NCBI GenBank assembly: GCA_003339415.1 | Contig: PDHQ01000094.1 | Coordinates: forward strand, 57,414 to 121,413 | Length of the DNA: 64,000 nt | DNA from: Ophiocordyceps camponoti-saundersi (nom. inval.) | Taxonomy: Eukaryota > Ascomycota > Sordariomycetes > Hypocreales > Ophiocordycipitaceae | Direction: 5' to 3' | In this document: positions 10,830-23,879 of the stretch, piece by piece | Numbering within the stretch: position 1 is the first letter of the stretch | Layout: each line of letters opens with the position of its first letter | Notes under the pieces: model-generated | The model's database searches: none | What the model was told of the DNA's origin: nothing | Seen by the model: only the letters and a program-made list of their open reading frames with translations | Position numbers and translations under genes: made by a program

Positions 10830-13524
10830 GATGATGTGTACCTATGTATGTATGCATGTATGAATGTGTAGATGTATGTATGTGCGTGGTAAAGTGACAG
10901 TAGGTAAGGAATACGATGTTTATGATGATATGAGAAGCGGTTGGCCATCTGGGGTCATCTAGGTAGGTACAAAGATATAATATGATTCGGTGCCTACCTA
11001 GATAGGTAGGTATAATACATACCTACTGTGTGCATGTGCTTTCTGAAATCACTAACCTAGGCACCTACGTGCCCGTGAGGTCAGACAAGGGGTGAAATGC
11101 ATATGACCAAGAGAAGTGAGTTTGTTGGGGCGTGAAGTGAGGGTGCCGGTGGGCGTAAATCTACATGAAGTCATCGAGAGTTTTTAATAGTAAGATACCT
11201 GTAGTATTAGAAGTATGTATGTTTATAGGGTAGGTAGGTACCTAGACAGGGTTGAAGAAGCTGATAGACTGACCGTGATGAGTTTTATATTTTCCTGTTT
11301 TAGTCAGTCTGGAGACAGTCGGGGGAAAGAGTATTTAGAGACTGTTGAGTGAGAGACTGACGAGAGAAGGGTGGCGAATGATGGGATATCATCATACATA
11401 TGTCTATCACGAAACACTCATGCACAGAAATATGTATGCACATACATATATCTAACTTATCTCAGTCTGTGGTTGCGACTTTGAATTATGGTGATAATGA
11501 GACTTCTGGGAGAGAACTGCCTGGGAAGGAGACTTGGAACTTGGGACTTGGACTTGTTGTAATAGGTTGAAAGTATCCGTAAAAGACGGGGAGAGGCGCA
11601 TAGAACTTAGAAGGACATGTTAAGCAATTTCAGCGATTGCATGCAGACTTACCATCTCTGCACGTACATGTTATGCAGCCTACCCTATAGACGGGCTCCT
11701 CTAGGTAGTTCGTCAGCGCTGCCCTGTTTCTTAGCAGGACTATGTAAATTAGGGCCTGGCTTAGCCACACAGACCTAGCAGAGTCATTATCATCATATGA
11801 GGAATATAATCACCTTTATCAGCGTCGCCCTCGTTCTATAATATATAGGCATGTACATATATATAGGTATTTATTTATAGTACCTTGTAGTAGGAGGTAT
11901 ACATATGTACATAGACGTCCGTAGTAGGTTAAGGTAATTCACCGATTGGGTAGTAGAGTTTAATCAAGCGGACGGACCGGCCACATATCAGTTAATAACT
12001 GACTGTTGATAGTTGATAATGGTGAGACGGGTTTGCCCTACTATGTACAAATGATGCGCAACGCATGCATGTGCCTAGGAAGGCGAGAAGCAGTGAGCCT
12101 TCAGCCTACTGATAGTCCCTACTAATAATTTTTTTTAATGCAAACCACACAATGCGAAGAGGCGGTGGCACCGTGACCAAGAGAGAGAGAGAGTGTGTGT
12201 GTGTGTGAAGTACGGATGAAGGTGAGAGAGATGAGGTGAGAGATCGAGAGTGAGAAATATCCGTGTATGTACATACATACGTCCGTACTGGTGGCCGTCA
12301 TCGGAGAACCGGAGGCACACCGGGAGACGGAGAGGGCTTTTTCGTCTCCACCGTCAGGATCCATCCCCCCCCCCCTTTCCCCCTCCTCCTTCCCCCTCCC
12401 TGCAACAGGCTCGAAACTTGTTGGGATGAGTGGAATGGAGTCACGAGGGAGAGAATAGCGAGAGGGAGAGGAGGTCCCGCGAGAAACAGAGAGAGAGAGA
12501 GGCAGACTATTTGTATCCGTACGGATAGTCACATATGTATGTATGTATTTATAATCAACAACTTGAACTGTCAGGCAGTATGTAGGATATTGAATTTGTT
12601 TTGTTGTTGTTCATTGGCACTGGCGTTGTTTCCTCCCCTCCCCCTCAGTACCTAGGTAGGTACCTGCTGTGTCCGTATCCGTACCTAGTCTGTATCCTCC
12701 CACTCGGCTACTCCCCCCTCCCCCCTTTGCTGAAGAAGGCCCATGGGAAACTTTTCTTTTCTGCCTTAGTAAGATGAGGTATGTAGTCCGTACTTTCTTT
12801 CTTTTCTCCGTACTTGTACCTCTCCTATCTTACCCCTCCCTCCCCTCCCGCCGAGGAGAAAGGCGTAAATGCAAGGCACCAACCATAGGCGGGAAACAAA
12901 CGCAAGCTGCGTTTCGGCGAGAGGCGAATGATGTGCCACTTTTGATAAGAGCACCAACGCATGTACCTACGGATACGTGCATCATAAACATACATACATA
13001 CATATATACATATACCTGTATGCGCACTCTATCGAAGGGAGAGAAAGAGAGAGGAAAAAGACGCGTTAACGACAGAGAGTGAGGATAGTACTGTATATAC
13101 TGAATGTACATTGTATGTAGGTACCTCTGTAAATAAGGTACCTACCTACCTACAGAGACAGACAAGACAGACGAGAAAGAGACCTTCGTGTGAGAAGGAG
13201 GTTTTTTTGGGGAATGCTTTCAAGGGTCCCCCCTCCCCCCACACGACCGGTCCCGCCGCTTTCGGGTACCTCACTCGTCACGTCGCCCTCGCAGTAAGGC
13301 CAGGTACCGAGCAGCAATAAGTGAACCAGTCAGTGTACCGTCGGACCGGCGTCGGTACATCTCCATGACTCCATCTACAACTGTGCGACCGCTGCCGGCG
13401 CCAACCAACAGTGCCTCGGCTCCACCGCCCACCGCCCCTTGTGGCTTAGGCTGCTTCATGCTTCCAGCTCCTTGCTATTACATAGGTACTAGGTACATAC
13501 ATACTGTACATACTGCTGTCAAGG

Positions 13525-13564
<40 letters not shown>

Positions 13565-14020
13565 GTTCTTCTTTTTTTCCTGCCCCCTTGTTCACTGAGA
13601 CTGGCGCAGCCTTTTGTCTTTCTGTCCGCTTCCGCTATTGCCTTTTTTTTTTTAAATCATACTTGCCACTTGCCTCCTCCAGTTTTTTCTCCCCCCCCCT
13701 CCCCCCCTTCCCTCCCGCATCCCCCGGCATTCGCCCCTCTGCCCCCCCCATCTCCTCCTTCTCCCTCTCACTCTCCCTCACTCTCTCTTTCTTGTTCCCG
13801 TTTTTTTTTGTCTGTGGAATTGAGCTCATCTCTCTTGTTTCTTGCATCTTTCATCATTGACTTCGATCGTTCCAATCAGATCTTCTTTTCTCCTGCAAAC
13901 TGCTGCTGTCCTTTGAACAGCCAGCTGAAGGGAGAGAGGGACGGAGGGAAAAACCTCACACGAGAAGGAAATAGAAAAGAAAAATCAACTTCCGGCTGTC
14001 GTCAGAGCTCGACCACCACC
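10830..14020. other. 3.2-kb intergenic region, repeats, desaturase leader
   Basis: No protein gene recognised on either strand. It contains TAGGTAGGTAC-type motifs (about 10960-11015, 11228-11243, 12650-12665, 13120-13155), a GA/GT dinucleotide tract (about 12180-12207), C runs (about 12365-12380, 13690-13708) and a pure (TC)n tract at 13529-13562. The last 500 bp are pyrimidine-rich, as expected for the promoter and leader of a highly expressed fungal gene. An unannotated non-coding RNA cannot be excluded. Confidence 0.55.
13529..13562. repeat. (TC)n microsatellite upstream of desaturase gene
   Basis: Seventeen uninterrupted TC dinucleotides about 460 bp before the desaturase start codon. 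Pyrimidine tracts of this sort are common in promoters of strongly expressed fungal genes. Its length is likely to vary between isolates. Confidence 0.9.
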
Positions 14021-15513
14021 ATGTCGTCTTCCGCCGCCGCCGCCGCCGCCAGTGCCTTCGATGGCACAACCGACTACAAACCTCTTCGTTCCAGCAAGTT
14101 GGAGCTCCCAAAGGTACACATTGCCGACACGCCCATGACGTGGTCCAATTGGCACAAGCATGTCAACTGGCTCAACACGACGCTCATCGTCTTCATCCCA
14201 ATGATCGGCTTCGTCTCCGCCTATTGGGTACCGCTTCACCTCTATACTGCCATCTTTGCCGTTATTTATTACTTCAACACGGGCCTCGGAATTACAGCTG
14301 GTAAGCTTCGTCTCACTAATCTACACACTCCTTCACACACGAAAAACATTGACTGATGACCTCTCTCTTTTCCCTAGGTTATCACCGTCTCTGGGCACAT
14401 ACATCATACAAGGCCACGCTTCCCCTCAAAATCTACCTCGCTGCCGTCGGTGCCGGCGCCGTCGAAGGCTCCATTCGTTGGTGGTCGAGGGAGCATCGCG
14501 CCCATCACCGCTACACCGACACCGTCAAGGATCCTTACTCCGTTCGCAAGGGCCTGCTTTACTCCCACCTTGGCTGGATGGTCTTCAAGCAGAATCCCAA
14601 GCGTGCCGGCCGCACCGACATCACCGACCTTAATGAGGACCCCGTCGTTGTCTGGCAGCACCGTCACTACCTCAAGTCGGTCCTCGTCATGGCCCTCCTC
14701 TTCCCCACCTTCTTCTGCGGGCTTCTCTGGGGCGATTGGCTCGGTGGCTTCGTCTACGGCGGCATCCTCCGCATCTGCTTCGTCCAGCAAGCAACTTTTT
14801 GCGTCAACTCGCTCGCCCACTGGCTTGGTGATCAGCCTTTTGATGACCGCAACTCGCCCCGCGACCACGTCATCACCGCCCTCGTCACCCTCGGTGAGGG
14901 CTACCACAACTTTCACCATGAGTTCCCCTCGGACTACCGCAACGCCATTGAGTGGTACCAGTACGATCCCACTAAGTGGTCCATCTGCCTGTGGAAAATT
15001 CTCGGTCTCGCCTATGACCTCAAGCAGTTTCGCGCCAACGAGATTGAAAAGGGCCGCGTTCAGCAGATGCAGAAGAAGCTCGATCAGAAGCGTGCCACGC
15101 TCGACTGGGGCACCCCCCTTGAGCAGTTGCCCGTCGTCAGCTGGGACGACTTTGTCGACGGCGCCAAAAATGGTAAGGCCCTTATCGCCGTCGCCGGCGT
15201 CATTCACGACGTCGGCGCCTTTATCAAGGACCACCCCGGCGGCAAGGCCCTCATCTCGTCGGCTATCGGAAAGGACGCCACTGCCATCTTCAACGGAGGC
15301 GTCTACAATCACTCCAACGCCGCCCACAATCTGCTGTCGACGATGCGTGTCGGTGTCCTTCGCGGCGGCTGCGAGGTGGAGATCTGGAAGCGTGCCCAGT
15401 TTGAGAGTAAGGATATGGGTTACATGAATGACTCCGCCGGCCAGCGCATCGTCCGGGCTGGCACCCAGGTCACTAAGATGACGCAGCCCGTGGCCAGCGC
15501 CGACGCCGCTTGA
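14021..15513 (+). CDS. OLE1: Delta-9 acyl-CoA (stearoyl-CoA) desaturase with cytochrome b5
   Basis: Two exons, 14021-14300 and 14378-15513, 471 aa; the 77-bp intron (GTAAGC...CCCTAG) splits a Gly codon at [12 protein letters not shown]. Start ATG follows ACCACC. The three di-iron histidine boxes are present: HRLWAH (96-101), HRAHH (133-137) and HNFHH (270-274), with two pairs of hydrophobic segments around them. The C-terminal third is a fused cytochrome b5 domain with the haem motif HPGG (379-382) and a second axial His near 405-410. It inserts the first double bond into palmitoyl- and stearoyl-CoA in the ER membrane, drawing electrons through its own b5 domain. Length and domain order match fungal Ole1. 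A short Ala run (residues 5-10) is the only oddity. Confidence 0.97.
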
Positions 15514-16398
15514 CAACTTCCATTCTTGCCCTTCTCTCCCAGCCCTAAGATCATGGACGGCGTCGGCGCTGGTCTGGCGACATTTGCACAATATTGATTC
15601 CTCCTTTCCCTAGTCTCTCTTTCATTGCCGCGAGCGTTATCTTGTTATCCTACGAGAAGGGTTGAAAGAAAAGGAGGGAACGGTTTGGGCTCCTGAGAGC
15701 CGTTATTCTTTGCCAGTCCCTTTGACCTCAAAATTCTTTCTAAAAGAATACAGGAAGCAGACATAAAGAAGGTGAAGTGGTGAAATGAATAGAAAAGAGG
15801 AAGAAAAAAAGAAAAAGGTGAGAGAAGAAGAAAAAAGACAAAAGACAAAAAGCGGTTTCCTTTTTTCCATAAAGACAGATTTGACGACGACATTTGTATG
15901 TTTTATATGTAGATAGCCACCTATCTTAGTAGTACTATCCTATCATGAAGATGTCCGGGCCAATATGTGGAAGTGCGTGTTTGATATTCCCTGAATTCCA
16001 TCTGTTTTCTGTTGTTTCTCCCTTATTCTTTGCCTGCCTCTACCTGGCTAGGCCTGTATGTAGGACTTCGCTCCGTAAACCTGTCGGGGACCAGACAGAC
16101 TACCTATGAAGATAAGAAAAGGGGGAGAGGAAAAAGAAAGGAAGTAGATAGGGAGGGTGTGAACTAAGGGGCGTATCCGTGAGCTAGGTGGTAAGAACCG
16201 AGAGGGCTAGGGAAAATTTGCCGGCCGGTTCGTCGACATTATCTGTTTAGCCGCCGATCCCTTATCGTTTTTTCTTCTTCCGCGCTTCTACGGATACCAG
16301 GGAAGAGGTGAGGAGAAAAGGGAGGGAATCGAATCGCCACTTCGAGTACGGAACCATCCCGTACGGAGTACATGCAGACATCACCCCACCCCCCCTTT
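15514..16398. other. Intergenic region between convergent genes
   Basis: Lies between the 3' end of the desaturase gene (plus) and the 3' end of SEH1 (minus). It contains purine-rich stretches (about 15770-15850 and 16110-16150), likely 3' untranslated sequence and transcription end signals. No gene seen. Confidence 0.5.
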
Positions 16399-17859
16399 TC
16401 ACGGAGCTGCTGCCATCCTCGCCTTGATCATGACCAGCTCCGAGCTCTTGGCCCAAGAGCCGTCATGCGTCTGTCGATAACACAGTAGACGACCGTCGTC
16501 GCCCGTGCTTCCTAGTATTTGTCCGTCGTCGTCAAAGGCAACGCGCCAAACGGGGGTGCGATGGCTGTCGAGGCGGGAGACTTCCACCATCTGATGCTTC
16601 ACTTGGCTGCTGTTGTTCTTGTTGCTATTGTTCAGACGGTCTGTCGTCGTCGTAGTCGTAGTCGTAGTCGTCGTCGTCGTCGTCGTCGTCGCGGCGGGGT
16701 GGGGCCCGGACTTTGCGAGGCTTGCGCTGAGAGTCGACGATGGAGGTGGCCTTTCTGCCGTCGGCGCGTGAAGAAGCTCGGCTGCCGACCAGGATTTATT
16801 ATCGTTACCGTTGCCGTTGTCGTCATTGTCGCCGCCGCCACCATCGCTGTCCTTCTTCTTTCCGTCGTCGGTTAGCGGGGTGTCGAGGCGGAATACGCGG
16901 GCGAAGCCGTCCTGACAGGCGGTCGCTATCATGTCGTAGCCGCGGAAATTGCCCGGCGCCCAGGCCACGTCGCGGACGAGGCCGCGGTGAGAGCTGCTGC
17001 TAACTTGGGCGGCCAGGTAAAACTCCTTTCTCGTCTGCGACAGGCCGTAGGCTGAGGCGAGGACGTCACGCGAGCGGTATATCGACACCGTGTCCATGGC
17101 GGCCACGACCAAGGCGAGGGAGTCGGGGGCGACGCCCGCTCTCAGCGCCTTGTAGCATGGTTCCGGATTCGGGTCGAAGCGGACTTTGAAGGAGACCTCC
17201 TCACCGCGAGCGGGCTTGGCGCAAACTGTGAAGTCGTCCGTCGAAGAGTACTCGGATAGGTTCTCGGGCTGATCGTTTTCGAGCACCGTGAGACGGCCGT
17301 CGGTGGCAATGAGGGCGAGGTACGTATGGCGCGAGTCTTCGCAGTGCTTGAGGGAGAAGGATCGGTAGGGAGCTGGTCGGCCGGATCGAGTGTCGAATGC
17401 GGGGCGTCCTCCGGCCGTGCGACCTGAGCAGAAGCGGCGACCTGGAGGGGCGGAGGGGTCTTCAGCCCAGAGACGAAACCAGCCTTCTATGCCGAGGGAG
17501 GCGATGAGGTTGGGATATACGGAGGAAGGGAGCCATTGGAGCTATTTGGTTGGTAGGACCTGGTCAGAACAACAGGTGGGCTAATCAAGAAGATGAAGAA
17601 AAGATGGGAGCGGGAAAAAAGCAGGGGTTTTAAAAAAAATTCACGTCAAGGAAGAAACCTCAAGGACCTCGCCTCCGTGGGCGGACCAGGTGTCGCAAAG
17701 GCGCCAGGTGGCGTCCTTGTGACGGTTAAAGACGCGGACTTTGCCGTCGACGGAGCCAGTGGCGCAGCGGTCTCCGTAAGAATTGAAGGCGACGGCTTGG
17801 ACGAGGTCTTTGTGGCCGTGTTGGAGGTTGAGGTCGACAGTGAGGCGTTCGTCAGCCAT
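16399..17859 (-). CDS. SEH1: Nucleoporin SEH1 (WD40 repeat protein)
   Basis: Two exons on minus, 17859-17659 and 17541-16399, 447 aa; intron 17658-17542 (117 bp, phase 0). The open frame extends upstream to 17928, but MADERLTVDLNLQHGHKD at 17859 is the expected family start. The opening GHKDLVQAVAFNSYGDRCAT blade, the IASLGIEGWFRLWAED blade and the final LGSTGDDGRLLCYRQ blade match Seh1/Sec13-type propellers. Seh1 works in the Nup84/Y complex of the nuclear pore and in the SEA complex that controls TORC1. A low-complexity insert (about 293-381) carries Asp/Gly/Asn repeats and a run of about 16 Thr encoded by a CGT/CGA-type trinucleotide tract. This makes it longer than yeast Seh1 (about 350 aa). 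Confident on identity, slightly less on the exact splice acceptor. Confidence 0.93.
16640..16692. repeat. Trinucleotide tract encoding poly-Thr in SEH1
   Basis: A run of GTC/GTA triplets on plus, read on minus as Thr codons (GAC/TAC pattern out of frame, ACG/ACT in frame). It falls in the loop insert between propeller blades. Such tracts vary in length by replication slippage, and the reading frame is kept because the unit is three bases. Confidence 0.8.
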
Positions 17860-19708
17860 GATGTTATATCGGAAGAAAAGGATGCTATTTTGTTGTTGCT
17901 GTTGTTTTTTGAGTGGGCTCAAGTTCATGTGGCGAATAGGGTCTTGGTCTGGTAGGGGGGTGAGGTGAGGTTGAGAGTGGGGTGGGGGAGAGCTTAGGTT
18001 GGTAGCTTGTTGGATAAGATAAGGAGCCGAGTCTCTTGCGGTCTACGGATACCAATCAGGTATTTATTCATCTCTCTCTCTCTCTCTCGGCTGCTTATTC
18101 TTTTCCATCATCGTGACTGACGATGACGATTGTTGGACGAACGGAAACGACGCATCTCAGTCGGCGATAAGCTTGGTATCGCCTTCAACTGCCGGCGGCT
18201 TGTTTCTTTTTTATCCCTGTCTCGTACGACGGTGATGAAGTCACTCGATTGTCTTACCGTTATTCGTTGGGAATTGACATTAACGACTGGCCGTCGTGGG
18301 CTTAGCAAGTGCTGGCCGGCAGCTTTTAAAGAGAGCTTGATTTTATTTCATTCGGTTTCAAAGATTGAAGTCGCTTGCAGAGCTCGCAATATGGCCTTGC
18401 CACGCGTTGAAGACTACTGCCTTAAACTCGCACATCTTCAGCCAAAGTCAATACCTTGTTCCGGCGAAAATGCAAAGTAGACGCCTTCTTGGGCACCTGA
18501 GAACGGTCTAGATCTGTTCGACGTCGAGACGTCGAGGTTAATTCGGGTTGTTGGATCGTTGATCATATCCCAAAGACGATGAGCAAGGCTGAACTGATAC
18601 CTAAAACTGCATAAGTTGGGCATAGCCAACAGGAGAACCAAGGAGACAGCCTGCTGCCGTAAACTCGGTGATTCACGAACTGGCACCAGGCATGAGGTAG
18701 GATAAGTACAAAATCATGCCGTCGCAAATACAGTCTCTTAAATAATGTCTCAAGCATGATTGCAGGAGAGGCCAATTCTGTACTGCGCTTTACGCCTTAA
18801 CCTTTTCGCGGAATGAATGGGCTAGAACCACTGAGAGGTTGGTCGTCTTCCACAAGCACGTCAATAGAAACGTGGGCGTGGAGCGTTTGGAAGAAAGGAA
18901 TACATAGACTACTGAAGAACATGATTGAAGTTGTTGTCAAGCCCTGCAGGATCTCAGACGAGTGAATGGCAGGCCGTCGTTAAATCAATGGCGGGGAGAC
19001 AAAAGGTCCCAAAGGAGATTCGCGGGAGGGAATAGGGAATATATTCTGGTGCAAAAATACTTGGACAACTTGTCAACTGCGTCCTTGCTCTTCTCGTAAG
19101 ACGCTGGAATTATGTCTCCTCGGCGCCTGTAGATTTCGACAGAGAGAGAGGGGGGGGGGGAGGAGGCAGAGAAAGAGAGGGAGACAAAGCATCTGTTGCA
19201 CGAGCTCTTACAGGCAGGTAGGTATGTGTTGGCCTGCAGGCGCCGGCCCACCTTGGCCAACGGCCTCCAGGCTCCATCACCGTTGCTTATCGATAGTATT
19301 CATCCCGCTGCATTGGCACACCCAGACCGCACCCGCTCAGCCAGCCTACCTACCCGCCGCACCGTCGCCCTCGATAGCTCTCTTTATTCTGTTCTCCTTG
19401 AAAAGAAACATCCCAACTACCAGTTACTGTTGTGCTGTTGCATACCTGGGTACCTACTGCCTACCTACGCCGCATCTACTGTCTTGCCGAAGCAGCTGTC
19501 TCCCCCGTTCGCTCCGTCCATCTAGCCCCTCGACCGTTACTCTGTCCGACAACCAGCTTCTCCTTCATCTCCTCCTGGCTATGGGCTGCCGCTCCTCTCG
19601 GGTATCCTCGCTGCCATAGGTAGTGTCGACCATGTTCGACTAGCTTCCTACACTTGCCGTTGCTCTGCTAGTCTTTGTCCGGCAAAAATCGAGCCCGCCA
19701 TCGTCGCC
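17860..19708. other. 1.85-kb divergent intergenic region
   Basis: Separates SEH1 (minus) from the DDB1-like gene (plus), so it should contain both promoters. It has a short (TC)n tract (about 18070-18088) and a G run (about 19150-19161). Several 60-130-codon open frames exist, but none has a recognisable domain or consistent coding signal. About 19300-19700 is C/T-rich, a likely leader for the downstream gene. Confidence 0.5.
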
Positions 19709-22700
19709 ATGGCATTTCAGACCAGCGTTCTCAGGGACGGCGAGTGGGTGACGGAGACGGTTGACTTCCAATCCGCCCTGCGACAGGCTTCCGCAGCCGC
19801 TGCCGTGGGCCCCTTCGTCGACCACCACCCTGAACCTCCCCCCTACGGCCTCCTGTCCAGGACCATGGTTCAGAGCCCCATCGTCCACCGAGTCCTACCC
19901 GTCCGGCTGAGGTCCAAGCTGCACAACGACATCGCCTTTATTGGTGTAAGCTGTCCCGCACCAACTGCAGTCGTCTCCTATTTTCATGACGAAGCTTCTC
20001 GAGCATTGCATCTCTCGACAAGGTGCTGACGTTTGGAGCCAGGACCGTTTTGTGCAGATCAGCGAGCTTCGGACAGACGGCCAAGTTCACCAAGTCGCCC
20101 AGAAAAAGGACTTTGGGTCCAGAATTCGAAGCGCCGCCGTCCTTGGCCACTCGTTGGAACACCGTCTTGACGAAGAAGCTCCCGCTGGCTTCGTCAAGTA
20201 TGACGACGATGGCTCAGTCATCATGGCAGACGCAACAGACAACCCTCAAGTCCCCCCACAGCTCCTCATTCTCATGCTCGAAACTGGCGACACCGTCTTT
20301 CTCTTTCTGAGGGACCAGCCGGGCTCCCCCATCGACTTCGTCTCCAGCACGTACGCCCTACCCAGAACGATCCCCTACCTTGGCTATCACCTTGCCGTCG
20401 ACCCTTCCTCTCGTTACATGGCCGCTGCTTCTCCTGAAGGCGTCCTGGTCATGTTCGAGTTGGAAGACACTAAAAGTCTCAATGCCCAATACGTGGCCTG
20501 TGGCTCTATGTCTCCGGTAAAATCGGTTCGACTTCGACTTCTCCAAGGCGTCCTTCATAAACTCGAGTTCCTCCATCCGCGCCCAGAAGACGACTACCAC
20601 ATCATCCTCATCCTAATCCTCATTCGGAAAGAGAGAAGCATAGGTGACCCTGTTACGCGCATGCTAATATACGAATGGGAGGTCGGGGACAGTCTGAAAG
20701 ACGTATTCGCCGGCGAAAAGTCCGGTACTCGACTTCCTCAAGAGCATAGACTGCCACTGCTCCTGATACCCTTGCGCTTCAACACGGCCTTCTTCACCGT
20801 ATCCGAAAAGTCCATCGGCATAGTCAGAGACTGCCTGTCTGGGTCGCCCGTCTTTGAGAGTTTGGGCGCAGATCCCCCCAGCCAGACTGCCCTGCATCAC
20901 GGCGTCCGGCTTCCTCTGTGGACCGCATGGGCTCGTCCGTTTCGGCGGCAAAAGTACTTTGAAAGAACCGACATCATCTATCTCGCACGCGAAGATGGCG
21001 CCATTATTCACATTGAGATCGAGAAAGGAGACCTCGTGCCTTTCATAACAAACGTCGGGTGCTTGGACGCGAACATTAACACCGCATTCACTGCCGCCTA
21101 CGATGTCTACTCTGACATCTTGATCATCGGGGGGGACTCTGGCCCCGGCGGAATCTGGAAGGTATCGTGTTTCACTACTACTCTCCTAAACCCTGGCCAA
21201 TGAAGATTGGGAACAAAGACTCACTACAACTTTGCAGCTCGCGCCGCGGTCCGAACTCGAGCAAGTGAGCATTCTGCCCAACTGGTCGCCCGTTGTCGAT
21301 GTGGCGGCGGCCACTTACTCTACGCCTTGCGCGGGCGCGATGCGGCCCAAGCCAGATGCAGTCTTCACAGCCTCGGGTCGTGGCTCCAAGGGCACCCTGA
21401 CCCAGTGGAGATGGGGATTTCAGGGTCGGATCGGCTTGGACATTCAATCCGACGACCCCATCAGACACTCTTGGGCCTTTGACTGGGACACAGGACGCGA
21501 GGACAGCGGCCTCTGTGCACTGTTGGCCTTTCCCGATTCGTCTGCCTTGCTTCGCTTCTCAGACGACTTTGGTGTTGCCGACGCGGCGACCGCCCAAGAC
21601 ACGGACTTGGATCTCACGACCCGGACCCTGGATGCTTGCTGCTCGCAGCAGGGCACTATCATCCAAGTCACTGAAAGATCTGTCACTCTGTGCACCACTT
21701 TGAAGAGGTATGATGCCGGGAGGGCCCTCGCTGCTTCACGATTTACTACTCGTGGGCTAAACATGAAGTTGACAGTGGCGGAGGGTCCCGCTATCCGCTC
21801 GACGAGCTTCTCGGAATCGACAACGTCGTGGCGGGAAACGCTTGCTGTCTTGATGACGCGATAGTCATATTATCACACGGCGGGCAGGCATCTCGCTTTC
21901 ACACACTGCTGGCCACGCCGACGGGCCCGCGAAACTGTCACTGGTGGGAAGCCGAGGGAGACTTGACCTGCATCTTGCTATTCCCGGCGGGGGGAAGCAA
22001 GCATGTGGTTGCAGGCTCCATGGTCGAAGGCAAGGCCTGGATATTCCTGTATACGCTGGCCGGCGAGAAAGTTGCTGCCAAGTTGGTTTCGTGCCTCATC
22101 GGTGAGTTGGTTTCTGCCTGAAAGGAGACTGGGACATATCAACTGACAACTAGGTGATTGAAAGACGGGCATAATGAATGTTACCAGTTCGAGTCTCTGA
22201 CCAGCATCTGCCATGTACATGATTACGGTGGCAAAGTCCATCTCGTTGCCGGAACCAGGTGCGGACACCTCCTCGTGATAATCATCTCGCTCCAGGAGGC
22301 CGAGAGTGAGCGTATAACCATCCGGGCGGAATTGATTGCCGTAACAGCGGTCGAAGTTTTCCCCACTTGGGGAAGCTTTCAAGGCACGACGGCAGTGCTC
22401 GCCTGTTGTGATAATGGCTTGATCATGATGAACGACTTTTGCCCACGAGAGACACGGTTCCGCGCAAAGCAGCACGTCTGGCTGACGGATGCGAGCGATG
22501 CATCGATGCCTTCGCCCGCCGTCCATTCGGTTTGTAGCTTGAGACGAAACATATCCGGTTCCCCCGGTCACCTGTCTTTGATGGCTCAGGCGAAATCCAA
22601 GTTGCTGCTGGCCGAGATATGGCCCGACGTCGGCCTCGTCCCTAGAAGTATCGGATTGGAGGGAACGCCGACGAGGGTTATTTACTCCAATACGTGGGAA

Positions 22701-23879
22701 TGCTTGGTCGTGGCGCTGCTGAAAGGCGACAAGCCGACTCTCGCCTTCATCGACCCGAGAACGGGCGAGACCAAGGCAACGCCTGCCGATAGGGATCTAC
22801 AGGACTCGGAATTCATCAATGGCTTGGGCCACGCAGGCGACCGCATCTACTGCCTCTGCGAATGGTCCTATGTCAAGGGCGGCAAGACCTTTACCTTTAT
22901 CCTCGTGGCGACAAAGGACGGGAGACTGCTGATAGTCTCGGTCGGAGCGAGGGCTACCGGCGGGCTCCTGTACTGGACGCGGTACAAACGGGTTCTGGGC
23001 CAGCCCATCTATTCAGTCGTCGGCGACGACCAAGGCATTCTTTTCTGCGCCGGCAAGACCATCCGATGGGAAGTTCTCGACCCGGCAGAGAAGAAGTTGA
23101 GGCCGATGAGCGAGTATCAGCTCGACTCTCCGGCAACATCCCTCCGCGTCTTGCGCGGACGCCTCTTCGCCTTGACAACGCAGCACTCGCTCGGGGTCAT
23201 CGACTACAAGGGCAAGAACATGACGCTCGCGCTCTCCGATCCCTTCTCGCGCAGCACCATCCACATGATGGACTGCCGCCGCCTGACTCTCTTGTCCGAC
23301 CAGGCGGGCGGTATCGCCGCCGTCCGCACCCCTTGGAGGCGCCAAAGCAGGGAGCTTGACGTCGTCCTGGAGACGAAGCTGCCGACGTCGGTGAGGCGCT
23401 TCGTCATGGCTCAAAGCCGGCCCCGCTGGCTCTATGCCCGTCGTCGTCAATTCGTAGATCGATGGGACGAAGCCAGTGTCGATGACGCCGCCGGCGAGAT
23501 GCTCGGCCTTTCCCTCGACGGTTCGCTGCAGCATTTTTCCCTACTCGACGTGGATCTATGGCGTTTCTTATACCTCGTCGAACTATTGGTTCGCGCCCGT
23601 CCACAAGACGTCATCGAAGAGCCGAAGCCGCATCCGAGACGCCTCCACGTCGACGGCGACCTCCTCGAGCGCTGTATCGTGCAGAGGCGCGGCAGCCTGG
23701 AAGACTTGCTCTGCACGGCCGATCGCTTCTCCTTGTTCTGTCAGTGTCTTGATCGCATCGCTAGGGGCCGCGTCACCCGATGGCCGGACAAAGAGGGCAT
23801 GTCGGATATGACGAGGCGCGAGCGCTATATCAACCTGGGCTACGATGTCGTATCTTGTCACTTGGATCCCGTGATGTAG
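19709..23879 (+). CDS. DDB1/MMS1/CPSF160-like beta-propeller protein
   Basis: Five exons: 19709-19945, 20043-21161, 21238-21707, 21776-22101, 22165-23879; 1288 aa. Introns are 97, 76, 68 and 63 bp. The first three junctions have clean GT...AG sites; the fourth acceptor (GAAAG at 22164) is weak but the only one found that keeps the frame. The N-terminal half, with ADFGSRIRSAAVLG-like and hydrophobic strand-turn repeats, resembles the MMS1_N domain shared by DDB1, CPSF160 and Rse1. The rest is strand-rich propeller sequence with no helicase, kinase or zinc motifs. Relatives act as scaffolds in cullin-4 ubiquitin ligases, mRNA 3' processing or splicing. Which of these, or a fungus-specific role, cannot be told from sequence. 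It is convergent with eIF5B 400 bp downstream. Confidence 0.72.

Noticed and set aside
14404..15591. 395-codon minus-strand open frame opposite the desaturase gene
   Set aside because: Shadow of the GC-rich, codon-biased desaturase exon. The plus strand carries all three histidine boxes and the b5 motif.
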